DNA from: Caldilineaceae bacterium
GTDB lineage: Bacteria; Chloroflexota; Anaerolineae; Caldilineales; Caldilineaceae
Length of the DNA: 64,000 nucleotides
NCBI GenBank assembly: GCA_022827195.1
Contig: JAJDTL010000004.1
Coordinates: 186,001-250,000 of the forward strand
Reading direction: 5' to 3'
Part shown: piece by piece, positions 34,755-43,270 of the stretch
How positions within the stretch are numbered: position 1 is the stretch's first letter
Layout of the letters: each line of letters starts with the position of its first letter
The notes under the pieces: model-generated
Seen by the model: only the letters and a program-made list of their open reading frames with translations
The model's database searches: none
Told to the model about the DNA's origin: nothing
Made by a program: the position numbers and the translations under genes

Positions 34755-37115
34755 CTACTCGCCTGCCTTATTGCCAGGTTCGCCGCCCAGCGCTGCGACG
34801 ATCTGTCCGAATCGAGGGTCGCCTGGCGCCAGTTCAGCCGCCCGCTGAAAGCCTGAAGTCACCGCCGGGTCGGTGCTTGCGAGCAGATAGTGTCCCCATG
34901 CCCCCAGCGCGTGAATCTCCGCCCGCTCCGGGCGCAGCCTCAATGCGTGTTCCGCGTATTGAGCGAGATACGCTCCCACCGTTTCTCCGAATCCAAAGGC
35001 GGCGGAATCGCCGGGGATCGGAATGCCGCTCAAAAAGCGCTGCGGTCCGATGGCCCAAAGCGCGTCAAAAGCGATATTCCAGTCTCCGGCAAAGACGTGG
35101 CTCAGCAAGGGATACGGGCTGGTCTGGGCGATCTGGCGGCTGACTTCAAGATGGTGGCGAATCCAGACCGCGTTCCAGCCAATCGTCCCATCGTCGGGCG
35201 CAATCTCGCTGGCCCGCTCGATCTGGGCCAGTGCGTCCGAGTACAGGCCTGCCTCAGCCAGTGCCACCGACCCGTCGTTCAATGCGCGCACTTCCTCGGA
35301 CTGGCCCGCGACAAGCGACCTTGGAGCCGCTTCGACAAACGCCTGCCCGTCCCATGTGAAGAATCGCGCTTGGTAGAGCTGCACTCCGCAGGCGTAGCAG
35401 AAGATGTAAGGGTCGCTGTTGTTCAGCAGCAGGTCCTGCCTCCCGTCCTCGTTCAAGTCGGCTATGTACCCGGCATCGGGGACGCTGTTGAAGCTGCTGA
35501 TCGCTACTTGAAGCGTTTCGCCGTCCCAGCGCAGCAACTCTATGCATCCGCCGTGCGTGCCTGCCCCGCCCTGTACAAACAGCCAGATGCTTGCCGCGTC
35601 GATCTCTACCTGCGCTAGCGAGTTTTCGTCCAGATAGTTCACGCATGCCAGCTCCACGCGGCCCAATTCCGACCACCGGCCTCCTTCGGCCGCATGTATC
35701 GATACCTTGTGCATGTAGCTGTCGTCATCCGGAGGGAGCCCGTAGGTAAAGGCCACGAACACCGGCAATCCGTCGCCGCTGTCGAGCGGCCGCGCCGCTA
35801 CACTGCGCGCCTCGTCGTGCACCATGCCGTATTCAGCGGCAAGCTCCGCTGCAAGATCTTCGAGGGTTGCCGCGGGAACAGGAGTTGCCGCTACCGGTGC
35901 CGTTTCGATTCTTCCTTCGAATGCCGCCGCCATTTCGCTGTAGCGTGCATCGTCCGGGGCAAGCTCTACCGCCCTTCGAAGCCGTTCCTGGACCGCGGGG
36001 TCGTTACGATCGACCAGGAAGCGGCCCCAGCCGCCGAGGGCGTGGATCGCCGCCCGCTCAGGCTGCAGCGCAATCGCCGTATCAGCATACTGATTCAGGA
36101 ACTCTCCGACGACCAACGCAGAGCTGACAGCCGCGAATTCTTCGGGAATGGGGACCTCGCCGGCGAAAGTCGGCAGGCCGATAGCCCAAAGCGCATCAAG
36201 GGCTGCCTCCCAATCGCCGGCAAACATGTGGCCCAGAATCGGAAACCGGCTCTGCGAAGCCTCGCGCCTGCTCGCCTCCAAATGGTGCCGAATCCAGATC
36301 GCGTTCCAGGCGACCGTTTCGTCTTCCGGGGCCATCGCCTGCGCCTGCTCGATTTGCGCCAGGGCATCGGCAAACAGGCTTGCTCGTGCCAGTTCAACGG
36401 CAAGGTTGTTCGCGTCGCGCACCTCTTCGCCGTATTCCTCTGACAGTGGCGACGGTACCACTTCCATGAACGACTGCCCGTTCCAATAGAAAAGTTGCGC
36501 CCAGTACTGCGTAACCCCACACGCATAGCAGAAGACATAGGGGTCGCTGTTGTCGATTCGCAAATCCAGCCGGCCGTCTCCGTTCAAATCGACCAAAGCC
36601 CCTGCATCAGGGCTGCTGCTGAACCCGCTGATCATGACATGCAGGCTCTCGCCGTCCCAGCGCAGCAGTTCAAGGCAGCCGCCATGGGCGCCCGTCCCGC
36701 CCTTGGCTGCCAGCCACACACTCTCAGGTTCGACCGGGACCTGTTCCAGCCACGCCTCTTCAAGATAGCTGACGCATTCCAGGTCCGTACGCGCCAGCTC
36801 CGTCCAACCGGCCTGCCCCGGCGCGTGGAGCGAGACCTTGTGGGTGAAATCGTCGTCTTCCGGGGGAAGACCGATCGTAAAAGCAACGAACAAAGGTTTC
36901 TCGCCGCCGCTCTCGACCTGCTTCACGCTCACGCCGCGCGCGGGGTCCCCAGCGATACCGTAAGCCGCCGCCAGCTGGTCGGAAAGTCCTCCTGTATCGT
37001 GTTCCGCAGCACGGGCAGCGGGTGTCTGCAAACCTGTGGCAGGCAACATATTCGGCTGCGCACACGCGGCCAGGGCAGTTGCCAAGAAGAAAACTAACGA
37101 TAATGCTGGTCGCAT
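34755..37115 (-). CDS. Large lipoprotein built from two ~370-residue repeats
   Basis: 786 residues. A short signal with lipobox LATALAAC is followed by two copies of one module (about residues 45-395 and 410-775). Each module has VAFTxGLPPxDDxxxHKVSxHA, a Cys in ECVSYL/ACVNYL, GGTGAHGGC/GGAGTHGGC, ELLRWDGE, an FG-GAP-like calcium loop (VDLNGDGRLDLRI / ADLNEDGRQDLLL), NSDPY(V/I)FCYACGV, and a helical tail with TPR-like repeats (DALAQIEQAQAMAPEDETVAWNA). No family is recognised. It is probably surface-anchored; paired cysteines suggest disulfides. Start ATG 37115 lies 18 nt after a consensus TATAAT; the longer frame would begin upstream of that promoter. Confidence 0.82.
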   Translation of the reverse strand: MRPALSLVFFLATALAACAQPNMLPATGLQTPAARAAEHDTGGLSDQLAAAYGIAGDPARGVSVKQVESGGEKPLFVAFTIGLPPEDDDFTHKVSLHAPGQAGWTELARTDLECVSYLEEAWLEQVPVEPESVWLAAKGGTGAHGGCLELLRWDGESLHVMISGFSSSPDAGALVDLNGDGRLDLRIDNSDPYVFCYACGVTQYWAQLFYWNGQSFMEVVPSPLSEEYGEEVRDANNLAVELARASLFADALAQIEQAQAMAPEDETVAWNAIWIRHHLEASRREASQSRFPILGHMFAGDWEAALDALWAIGLPTFAGEVPIPEEFAAVSSALVVGEFLNQYADTAIALQPERAAIHALGGWGRFLVDRNDPAVQERLRRAVELAPDDARYSEMAAAFEGRIETAPVAATPVPAATLEDLAAELAAEYGMVHDEARSVAARPLDSGDGLPVFVAFTYGLPPDDDSYMHKVSIHAAEGGRWSELGRVELACVNYLDENSLAQVEIDAASIWLFVQGGAGTHGGCIELLRWDGETLQVAISSFNSVPDAGYIADLNEDGRQDLLLNNSDPYIFCYACGVQLYQARFFTWDGQAFVEAAPRSLVAGQSEEVRALNDGSVALAEAGLYSDALAQIERASEIAPDDGTIGWNAVWIRHHLEVSRQIAQTSPYPLLSHVFAGDWNIAFDALWAIGPQRFLSGIPIPGDSAAFGFGETVGAYLAQYAEHALRLRPERAEIHALGAWGHYLLASTDPAVTSGFQRAAELAPGDPRFGQIVAALGGEPGNKAGE

Positions 37116-37133
37116 CGAGGAGAAGGGCATGGA

Positions 37134-37139
37134 ATTATA
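37134..37139 (-). promoter_or_regulatory. -10 box (TATAAT) for the duplicated lipoprotein gene
   Basis: Perfect TATAAT on the minus strand, 18 nt before ATG 37115. A possible -35 (TTGCTG) lies 19 nt upstream, which is a loose spacing. Confidence 0.5.
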
Positions 37140-37465
37140 CGACTTTCGCCGGCTTTGCCAGCAAACCAGTTGCTTACCCACTTACCGGCCGCGAGTGGCC
37201 GAACTGCAACGTTCCGTGCAGACAAGCAGAATCCTCGCGTGAGGAACTGTGCCAGAGCTTCCATTCGGTCTACCGGGTTATCGAATCCGGCCGTTGGGAG
37301 GCAGGCTGACATCTACCAGCTGAATGGCTCCCAGCCTGCCGTCAGTCGGGCGGCGAAGTATCGACGTGCAGCTTCGTTGCAGACTCGTAAGCAGCCCTTC
37401 TAAACCCGCCCGAGAGCCATCAAAATGCGGCCCTTCGCGGCAACTCGCGGCAGTTCGTGGATCGT

Positions 37466-37579
37466 TGCGCGGTTGACTGTCCCATCTGACGGGACACTTG
37501 GCGGCCTAAGAAGGCCGATTCCGCCAAGAGGCTTAGTAGCTACAGTGACCGTTCCACTGTAGACTCCCCCGTCCGCGCA
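37466..37579. ncRNA. Candidate structured RNA: closing stem with three hairpins
   Basis: Four perfect helices can be drawn in 114 nt. The closing stem is TGCGCGG (37466-37472) with CCGCGCA (37573-37579). Hairpin I is TGTCCC / GGGACA (37478-37483, 37491-37496) with a 7-nt loop. Hairpin II is CTTGGCGG / CCGCCAAG (37497-37504, 37521-37528) with a small inner stem CCT/AGG. Hairpin III is CTACAGTG / CACTGTAG (37540-37547, 37555-37562) with a 7-nt loop. It looks like a four-way junction but has no tRNA T-loop or other known signature. Strand is undetermined; a mobile-element remnant is the main alternative. Confidence 0.45.
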
Positions 37580-37730
37580 GACTATATCACGGATCAATGA
37601 CCGAACCAATATACCTGCCAGACCAGTCCGGGAGAGGCACGCGATCTTGCCTTGTGGCGCTCGCGATGTTAGTGTACTCGGCAGCCACGCCGGTCAGTTT
37701 GCAGACCGGAAGTCAGCCCGCTGCGGCCCA

Positions 37731-38516
37731 ATGACCAGACCAGATCTGATCGACCTTCTTCGTCAGAACTATATCGCCTACTTTCGCCTCTTCCACGGTC
37801 AGCACGGCGTGTGCGTTCACGAGGACGAGCAGGCTGCGTGGATCATTGCCAATGGGCCGCCCGGCAACCACATCCTGCGGTCCAACTTTCCCTCAGACAA
37901 TGTTGAGGAAGGCATTGACGCGCTGCTAGCCGACATAGGCGCTAGAACCGAGGCTTGCCGTTGGCTCTGCTTTCCCGGCGATCTGCCCCATGACCTGGGC
38001 TACCGGTTGGTCAGCCGTGGGCTGGATGCCGGTGAAGGCGACTTCTGGATGTTCCGTCCGCTCGACGAATTGCCCCACCGGGCCTGCCCTGACGGATTGC
38101 GCGTCATTTCAGTTTCGACCGGGCCAGGCCTCCGGTCCTGGTGGACCGCCTCCGCGCGCGGTTTCGGCATGAGCCAGCGCGCTGCCCAGCTCTGGTACGA
38201 TGCCTATCGACGCCACGCCCTCGGAGCCTGCACTTACGTCCGGCTCTACAGCGGTCTTGTCGGCCGCGAAGTGGTTACGTCGGGCACTCTCATTCTGGCA
38301 GGCGGCATCGCAGGAATCTACGATATCTCCACGCCCCAGGCCTATCGCGGCAAAGGGTTCGCTTCCGCCCTCGTGAGTTACATCCTGGCCGCAGCCCGTA
38401 CTCTCGGCTACGCTTACGCCGGCCTCCAGACGGCGAATGAAGGAACACTCTATCGCCGTCTGGGATTCGAAGTCGGCTTCCGCGAAAGAGAGTTTTTTTG
38501 GATCGCGGACGGCTAG
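37731..38516 (+). CDS. GNAT-family N-acetyltransferase
   Basis: 261 residues. The GNAT fold is in the C-terminal half: DISTPQAYRGKGFASALVSYILAAAR (acetyl-CoA binding R-x-x-G-K-G) and GTLYRRLGFEVGFRE. The N-terminal half is a family-specific domain that resembles part of a second GNAT fold. I start it at ATG 37731; the frame continues upstream to a TTG at 37647, but without a ribosome-binding site. It stands alone, about 110 nt before the MATE gene. Substrate unknown. Confidence 0.83.
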   Translation: MTRPDLIDLLRQNYIAYFRLFHGQHGVCVHEDEQAAWIIANGPPGNHILRSNFPSDNVEEGIDALLADIGARTEACRWLCFPGDLPHDLGYRLVSRGLDAGEGDFWMFRPLDELPHRACPDGLRVISVSTGPGLRSWWTASARGFGMSQRAAQLWYDAYRRHALGACTYVRLYSGLVGREVVTSGTLILAGGIAGIYDISTPQAYRGKGFASALVSYILAAARTLGYAYAGLQTANEGTLYRRLGFEVGFREREFFWIADG

Positions 38517-38626
38517 CCGCATTCGTCGTTTTCGCCTACACAGAATGGTGCGACCCCGCGGACAGTCTGCTACACTTCACGCCAGGACCGATTCGAAAGC
38601 GAAATTATCTACTCTTGGTGAACTGA

Positions 38627-40039
38627 ATGCAGAACGAATCTGCCGAGGCACCTCCCGCCGGCGGGGGCACCGCGGAGCCGCGCTTGTCCGCCAGGAGGCG
38701 GGTCTTTACGCTGGCCTGGCCTGTTATAGGTGAGAGCTTTCTTGAAACGTTGTTGATGGTGGTCGACACATGGATGGTGGCCCAGCTGAGCACTGCCGCC
38801 GTTGCCGGCGTCGGCACCTCGGTCCAGGTCATGTTCTTCGTCATCGCTGCACTTGGATCGCTGAGCGTAGGCAGCAGCGTCCTCGTGGCGCAGGCTTTCG
38901 GCGCCGGAAAACTGGCAGACGCCGCCCGCCTCTCCCGCCAGTCCATCGTGTGGAGCCTGTTGCTTGCCATTCCGCTGGCAGTTCTCGGGTCGGTCTTCGC
39001 TGCTCCCATCATGGGTCTCTTTGGCGCTGAAGATGATGTAACCCGCATCGGCGTCGAATACCTTCAGGTCTCGATGGCCACCGTTGTCGTGCTAATCGTC
39101 CTCTTAATCGGCGGCGGCGCACTGCGGGGACTGGGTGATTCGCAAACGCCCATGCGCGTTACCGCTGTGGCAAATGTGGTCAATGTATTCCTGAACTACG
39201 GGCTGATCTTCGGGATGGCCGGTCTGCCTGCACTCGGGGCGGTGGGCAGCGCCTGGGGGACATTCTATTCGCGTCTATTGGCCGCAGCGCTCCTCCTCTA
39301 CGTCATGTGGCGCGGCAGGCAGGGCGTGTCGATTGCAGGTCGGAAGGGCTGGCGGCCGGACATCAAGGTGGCGTCGTCTGTTCTGCGGGTCGGTGTTCCG
39401 GCCGCGCTCGAACAGCTACTGATCGCGACCGGATTCACGCTCATGACGATTATCGTCGCCAGCCTGGGAACTGCTTCCCTTGCAGCACACCGTATTACCT
39501 TTAATGCCCTCTCTCTCTCATTCCTGCCCGGTTTCGGCTTTGGTATCGCCGCCACCGCGCTCGTGGGACAGTCCTTTGGCGCGCAGGAACCGGAACAAGG
39601 CGCCGAGGTTGCCGACATTGCCACCCGCTGGGCAATCCTGTGGATGGCCGCGATGGCGGTCGTCTCCTTCTTTCTGGCAGAGCCGATCGTACGACTCTAT
39701 AGCAAAGACCCCGAAGTTGTGCGGACCGGCGCGGCAGCCATCCGGGTCGTTGCGCTGGCGCAGCCGTTCTGGGCAACGCTATTCGTCCAGTCCGGGGCCT
39801 TGCGCGGGTTGGGAAACACTGTATTTCCCTTGCGGTCCAATTCCGCAAGCATCTGGTCGACTATGGCCATTGCATGGGTGATTGTCACATTCTTCGATGG
39901 CGGCCTCGCTCATGTGTGGGGCGTCTTTCTCATCACCTCCCCCGTGAATGCCGTCTTCCTCTGGCGCCGTTTTCGCCGCTCGGTGCGAGAGTGGTCGCAG
40001 GCACTGGAGAAGCGTGCCGTGCAAAGTGCGCAAGCTTAG
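38627..40039 (+). CDS. MATE family efflux transporter
   Basis: 470 residues with about twelve predicted membrane helices and an N-terminal disordered tail. The two MATE halves are visible: LAWPVIGESFLETLLMVVDTWMVAQL, later GVPAALEQLLIATGFTLMTIIVASLGTASLAAH. GGGALRGLGDSQTPM and QSGALRGLGNTVFPL are the duplicated MATE motifs. It exports drugs or metabolites using Na+ or H+ gradients. Substrate range cannot be read from sequence. Confidence 0.93.
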   Translation: MQNESAEAPPAGGGTAEPRLSARRRVFTLAWPVIGESFLETLLMVVDTWMVAQLSTAAVAGVGTSVQVMFFVIAALGSLSVGSSVLVAQAFGAGKLADAARLSRQSIVWSLLLAIPLAVLGSVFAAPIMGLFGAEDDVTRIGVEYLQVSMATVVVLIVLLIGGGALRGLGDSQTPMRVTAVANVVNVFLNYGLIFGMAGLPALGAVGSAWGTFYSRLLAAALLLYVMWRGRQGVSIAGRKGWRPDIKVASSVLRVGVPAALEQLLIATGFTLMTIIVASLGTASLAAHRITFNALSLSFLPGFGFGIAATALVGQSFGAQEPEQGAEVADIATRWAILWMAAMAVVSFFLAEPIVRLYSKDPEVVRTGAAAIRVVALAQPFWATLFVQSGALRGLGNTVFPLRSNSASIWSTMAIAWVIVTFFDGGLAHVWGVFLITSPVNAVFLWRRFRRSVREWSQALEKRAVQSAQA

Positions 40040-40113
40040 CATTGGGCGCGTACCCGCCTGGAAGAGAACCTACTACGAGATCTCACTCAAGCCGGCTGAA
40101 TCAGAGGTGAACT

Positions 40114-40728
40114 GTGGTCCAGCCCTATACCATTCCCGCTGCACGACATCGAGTTGACGAGAAGATTCGCCGCAGCCATTTCATCACCACGCTGGCCCCC
40201 GCCGGCTCGGTTGAGGAGGCCCGGGCCTTTGTCAAGGAGGTTCGGGCTGAGTTCGACGCGGCCAACCACAACTGCTGGGCCTACCTAATCGGGCCGCCCG
40301 GTTCGACTGCGCAAGTGGGCTTGAGCGACGACGGCGAGCCGCACGGAACAGCCGGCCGGCCGATGCTCACCGTGCTTCTCCACAGCGGCGTGGGTGATGT
40401 CGCCGCCGTAGTCACCCGCTACTTCGGCGGCGTCAAGCTGGGCAAGGGCGGGCTCGTGAAGGCTTACAGCGGCGGCGTAAAGGTTGCGCTGGAGGGTATG
40501 CAGCGCGTTGAGAAGACGTCGAAATCGAGCCTGAAGGTCGTCATCGGCTACCCAGCCGTTACGCTGTTCCAAAGGATGCTGCCTGAATATGAGGCGGAGA
40601 TCGTAGCCAGGCAGTTCGCTGCAGACGTCTCCTTCGAACTCTCGATGCCGGACAGGTACATTGAAGGATTCACTGCCCGTCTGGCCGATCTGACCAACGG
40701 TCAGGGGCGGGTTCTGGTTGATCCGTAG
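40114..40728 (+). CDS. YigZ/IMPACT family protein
   Basis: 204 residues. The N-terminal UPF0029 domain has its signature CWAYLIGPP...DDGEPHGTAGRPML and VVTRYFGGVKLGKGGLVKAY. The C-terminal DUF1949-like domain follows. Bacterial YigZ proteins are linked to translation and stress but their biochemical role is not settled. GTG 40114 is the start, with AGAGGTGA just before it. The last 59 nt overlap the convergent HAD gene. Confidence 0.92.
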   Translation: MVQPYTIPAARHRVDEKIRRSHFITTLAPAGSVEEARAFVKEVRAEFDAANHNCWAYLIGPPGSTAQVGLSDDGEPHGTAGRPMLTVLLHSGVGDVAAVVTRYFGGVKLGKGGLVKAYSGGVKVALEGMQRVEKTSKSSLKVVIGYPAVTLFQRMLPEYEAEIVARQFAADVSFELSMPDRYIEGFTARLADLTNGQGRVLVDP

Positions 40729-41485
40729 GCCCGACGGCGACCGTGATTTCACCGATCGATTTCAGGACCAGGTCGGCTGCTTCCGCCAGCTCTTCGCGCG
40801 AGGATGCACCGGTCAGAACCCCGACCCGCAATCCCGCTCCCGCCGCGCGCCCCATCTCAAGGTCGGTCACCGCGTCCCCTACGACTGCCGTGCGCGCAGG
40901 CGCGACGCCCAACCGTTCGGCTGCCTCCAGAAGCGCGTCCGGCGCCGGTTTGTGCGGAAATGGACCATCGCCCCCGGCCACAAAGTCGACATAGGGCGCG
41001 ACGTCGAAGCCGGCCAGCGCCGACTCGGTGTGGCTGGCGTCGTCATTGCTGATCACCGCGATCTTAACGCCCCGGTTCGACAGCGAAGAAAACAGCGTTT
41101 GCAGTCTCGTCGTCGCCTTCAGATGGCGGGTGCCTTCAAACATGGGCCCGAACTCCTCCTGCAGCAACTTCTCGCAATCGCTCCAATCCTGCTCGGGCCC
41201 GGCGTGCTGGTACAGGACCGTTACAATGGCATATCCAATCGCCACGTTCGTTGAAGTCGCAAACGGCCCTCGCGCGTCGAACACGCCGGTCGCCGAATTG
41301 TACCCCAGCGTTCGGTACAGTTCTGCCCGAACTTCCGATTGGCCCGCGAAGCCCGCCACCAGGCGCTCCACGCCTGCCAAAAACGGGGCCCGCAAGCTGG
41401 CGCCAAAATCAAACAGAGTGCCGTCTTTGTCGAAGGCGATGAGGTCGGCGTCAAAAGTGTGGCAGCCGAACTGTACAAGACCCAT
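40670..41485 (-). CDS. HAD-family hydrolase (phosphoglycolate phosphatase-like)
   Basis: 271 residues. All four HAD motifs are present: DKDGTLFDFG (nucleophile and acid Asp), AVISNDD, the Lys in FPHKPAPDALL, and VVGDAVTDLEMGRAAGAG. The alpha-helical cap between motifs I and II fits the Gph/PGMB group. It dephosphorylates a small phosphometabolite. The 3' end lies inside the convergent YigZ gene by 59 nt. Confidence 0.9.
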   Translation of the reverse strand: MGLVQFGCHTFDADLIAFDKDGTLFDFGASLRAPFLAGVERLVAGFAGQSEVRAELYRTLGYNSATGVFDARGPFATSTNVAIGYAIVTVLYQHAGPEQDWSDCEKLLQEEFGPMFEGTRHLKATTRLQTLFSSLSNRGVKIAVISNDDASHTESALAGFDVAPYVDFVAGGDGPFPHKPAPDALLEAAERLGVAPARTAVVGDAVTDLEMGRAAGAGLRVGVLTGASSREELAEAADLVLKSIGEITVAVGPTDQPEPAPDRWSDRPDGQ

Positions 41486-41542
41486 GAATTGGAGAAGTTG
41501 ATTGGGACTGTCTCGGCAGGAAGCTTCCGAGATGCGCGGAGA

Positions 41543-43120
41543 CTATCGGCCGTCGTTGGAAGCGTTTGTCAAATAATCCTGGCCGATGACGATGCGCAGG
41601 TCGGTCGAATCGGACTCCAGGAGTCCGGGCATGGCGTGCAAGGAAGCGGTCAAGTTAAGGAGGCGGCCGATTTCGCGTACGAGGCTATCGTCCGTGTTGT
41701 AGTTCACCAGAAGGGTCCGCCGGTAATCGCTGCGGTCTGCGTCACCGATCGCAACTACGTTCCAGCCTTCGGCCTGGAGTTTCTGGCGGACCCTGGCGGC
41801 GACACCGTACTGGGAGGTCCCGTTCAGGATTTCCAACCTGGCGTCGCGCGCGTTCAGTACCCGGAGGATTGGCCGCAGCTCGGCTTGGTCTGTGCCGCCT
41901 CCGGCGATGGCCGGGCGCGCCGGCGCGCCTGCCTGCGATGGAGCACCCGACTGCGCCGATGCTTCCGAGTCTCCCGCCGCGATTGCAGCCGGGCCGAAGA
42001 ACTGCCTCAGCGCCGGACGTATCAGCTCCCGATTGGGCAGCAGAATCCAGGCCTTGTTGTGGCTATATGTTTCCGTGCCAAACCGGTTGTCCAGCACCAA
42101 TTGACGATTGTCGAACTGGCCGGACTGCAAATGAAACGCGATTTCGGCGATCTTCGCCGGCGGAATATCAGTACTTACGCTGCCCCACATCGTGTTCAAC
42201 AGCTGCGGGGCCTTGCCGGGCAGCGTTGTTATCATGTCTGTCGACAGCACTTTGTCGGCCACGGCCTGAAGCAGCTGCTGCTGACGCGCTGCCCGCCCGT
42301 AATCGCTGTCCATGTTGCGCGTACGCGCGTACTTCAGCGCGGTCTGGCCGTCAAAGTGATGCCGCCCTGCGCTGAGCTGAAACGTCTGGTAACCGAAATC
42401 GGACGTCGGATACTCAGGGTCGTAAATCGGCTGTTGCACGTCAACCGTAACGCCGCCGATCTCATCGATAAATCGTACGAACCCATTGAAGTCGGCCTGA
42501 ACGTAATAGTGTACGGGTTGGCCGATGAATCCGCTTACCGTATCCATCGCAAGCTGCGGACCGCCGCCGGGGTAGCCTCTCTCGTCGCCCAGGGCATAGG
42601 CAGTGTTGATCTTCGTCGTCAGATTGTAGCCGGGAATGGGCACCCACAAGTCCCTGGTCAAGGAGATCATTCCAGCAAACTTCCTCTCCAGGTCAAGTGT
42701 CACCAAAATCATTGTATCAGTGCGCGGCGGCTCCCGGTCGCTGACCCGGTCATCGGATCCCAGCAATAGGATGTTTACCTGGCGACCTGGCGCAAAAACG
42801 TGGGGTGAGACTGCGACCTCGCCGTCGTCCTCGCGGGTAGCGCCCGGCCGGTCAGCCTGAACAACCGGCACTCTATTGATCTGCGTTTCAACGAGAAGCT
42901 CCGACCCGAGCTCTGGGAAGTTCCTGCTTAAGGCATAGTTGCTGGCCCGTTCCGCGAGTATGCTCCCGACAAAGAAGGCGGCAACGAGGACAAGGATCGA
43001 GCAGCATACACCGGCGAGGATTGCGTAGGGTCTGCTCCAGAGGCGTCGGCTTCGAGTTGGGAAGCGAGGTTGACCGTTGGCCCCAGGCCGCCGGCGGGTG
43101 AAGAGTCTGACCATCGGCAT
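41543..43120 (-). CDS. LytR-CpsA-Psr (LCP) family cell-wall ligase with LytR_C domain
   Basis: 525 residues. One membrane helix near residues 30-60 (YAILAGVCCSILVLVAAFFVG), then the LCP domain: NILLLGSDDR, RTDTMILVTLDLERKFAGMISLTRDLWVPIPG, KINTAYALGDERG, and ALKYARTRNMDSDYGRAARQQQ with catalytic and pyrophosphate-binding Arg and Asp. The C-terminal LytR_C-type domain begins near LEILNGTSQYGVAARV. LCP enzymes transfer polymers from undecaprenyl carriers to the wall. Start ATG 43120 lies 10 nt after an extended -10 (TGC-TATAAT); the longer frame to 43189 starts upstream of it. Confidence 0.93.
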   Translation of the reverse strand: MPMVRLFTRRRPGANGQPRFPTRSRRLWSRPYAILAGVCCSILVLVAAFFVGSILAERASNYALSRNFPELGSELLVETQINRVPVVQADRPGATREDDGEVAVSPHVFAPGRQVNILLLGSDDRVSDREPPRTDTMILVTLDLERKFAGMISLTRDLWVPIPGYNLTTKINTAYALGDERGYPGGGPQLAMDTVSGFIGQPVHYYVQADFNGFVRFIDEIGGVTVDVQQPIYDPEYPTSDFGYQTFQLSAGRHHFDGQTALKYARTRNMDSDYGRAARQQQLLQAVADKVLSTDMITTLPGKAPQLLNTMWGSVSTDIPPAKIAEIAFHLQSGQFDNRQLVLDNRFGTETYSHNKAWILLPNRELIRPALRQFFGPAAIAAGDSEASAQSGAPSQAGAPARPAIAGGGTDQAELRPILRVLNARDARLEILNGTSQYGVAARVRQKLQAEGWNVVAIGDADRSDYRRTLLVNYNTDDSLVREIGRLLNLTASLHAMPGLLESDSTDLRIVIGQDYLTNASNDGR

Positions 43121-43130
43121 AGTGCCTGCG

Positions 43131-43136
43131 ATTATA
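43131..43136 (-). promoter_or_regulatory. Extended -10 box for the LCP gene
   Basis: TATAAT preceded by TGC on the minus strand, 10 nt before ATG 43120. It predicts a very short leader. Confidence 0.6.
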
Positions 43137-43270
43137 GCACGGATTCCAGCTGGCTGGAAACTGGACGCGAAACGAGGCAAGTAACGCAAGCCGCCGTGGA
43201 ATGGCGCCGCGGCTGACTCTCCAAATATGGCGGCTTGCCGGCGGTCCGTGAACCTGCGAGGCTGTTTGAA

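Larger units (their letters stand above)
37116..37730. other. Intergenic region between divergent genes
   Basis: About 615 nt. It contains the promoter for the leftward lipoprotein gene and the structured element at 37466-37579. A 69-residue frame at 37400-37609 on the minus strand lies across the structure and has no recognised relatives, so I do not call it. Confidence 0.6.

Noticed and set aside
37466..37579. Reading the structured element as a tRNA
   Set aside because: The closing stem length fits, but there is no GTTC-type T-loop, no D-loop consensus, and the hairpin stems are too long.
37466..37579. Reading the structured element as an integron attC site
   Set aside because: The required RYYYAAC and GTTRRRY core pair is not present at the ends.
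37400..37609. 69-codon minus-strand frame across the structured element
   Set aside because: No ribosome-binding site or family resemblance, and the bases are better explained by the nested inverted repeats.
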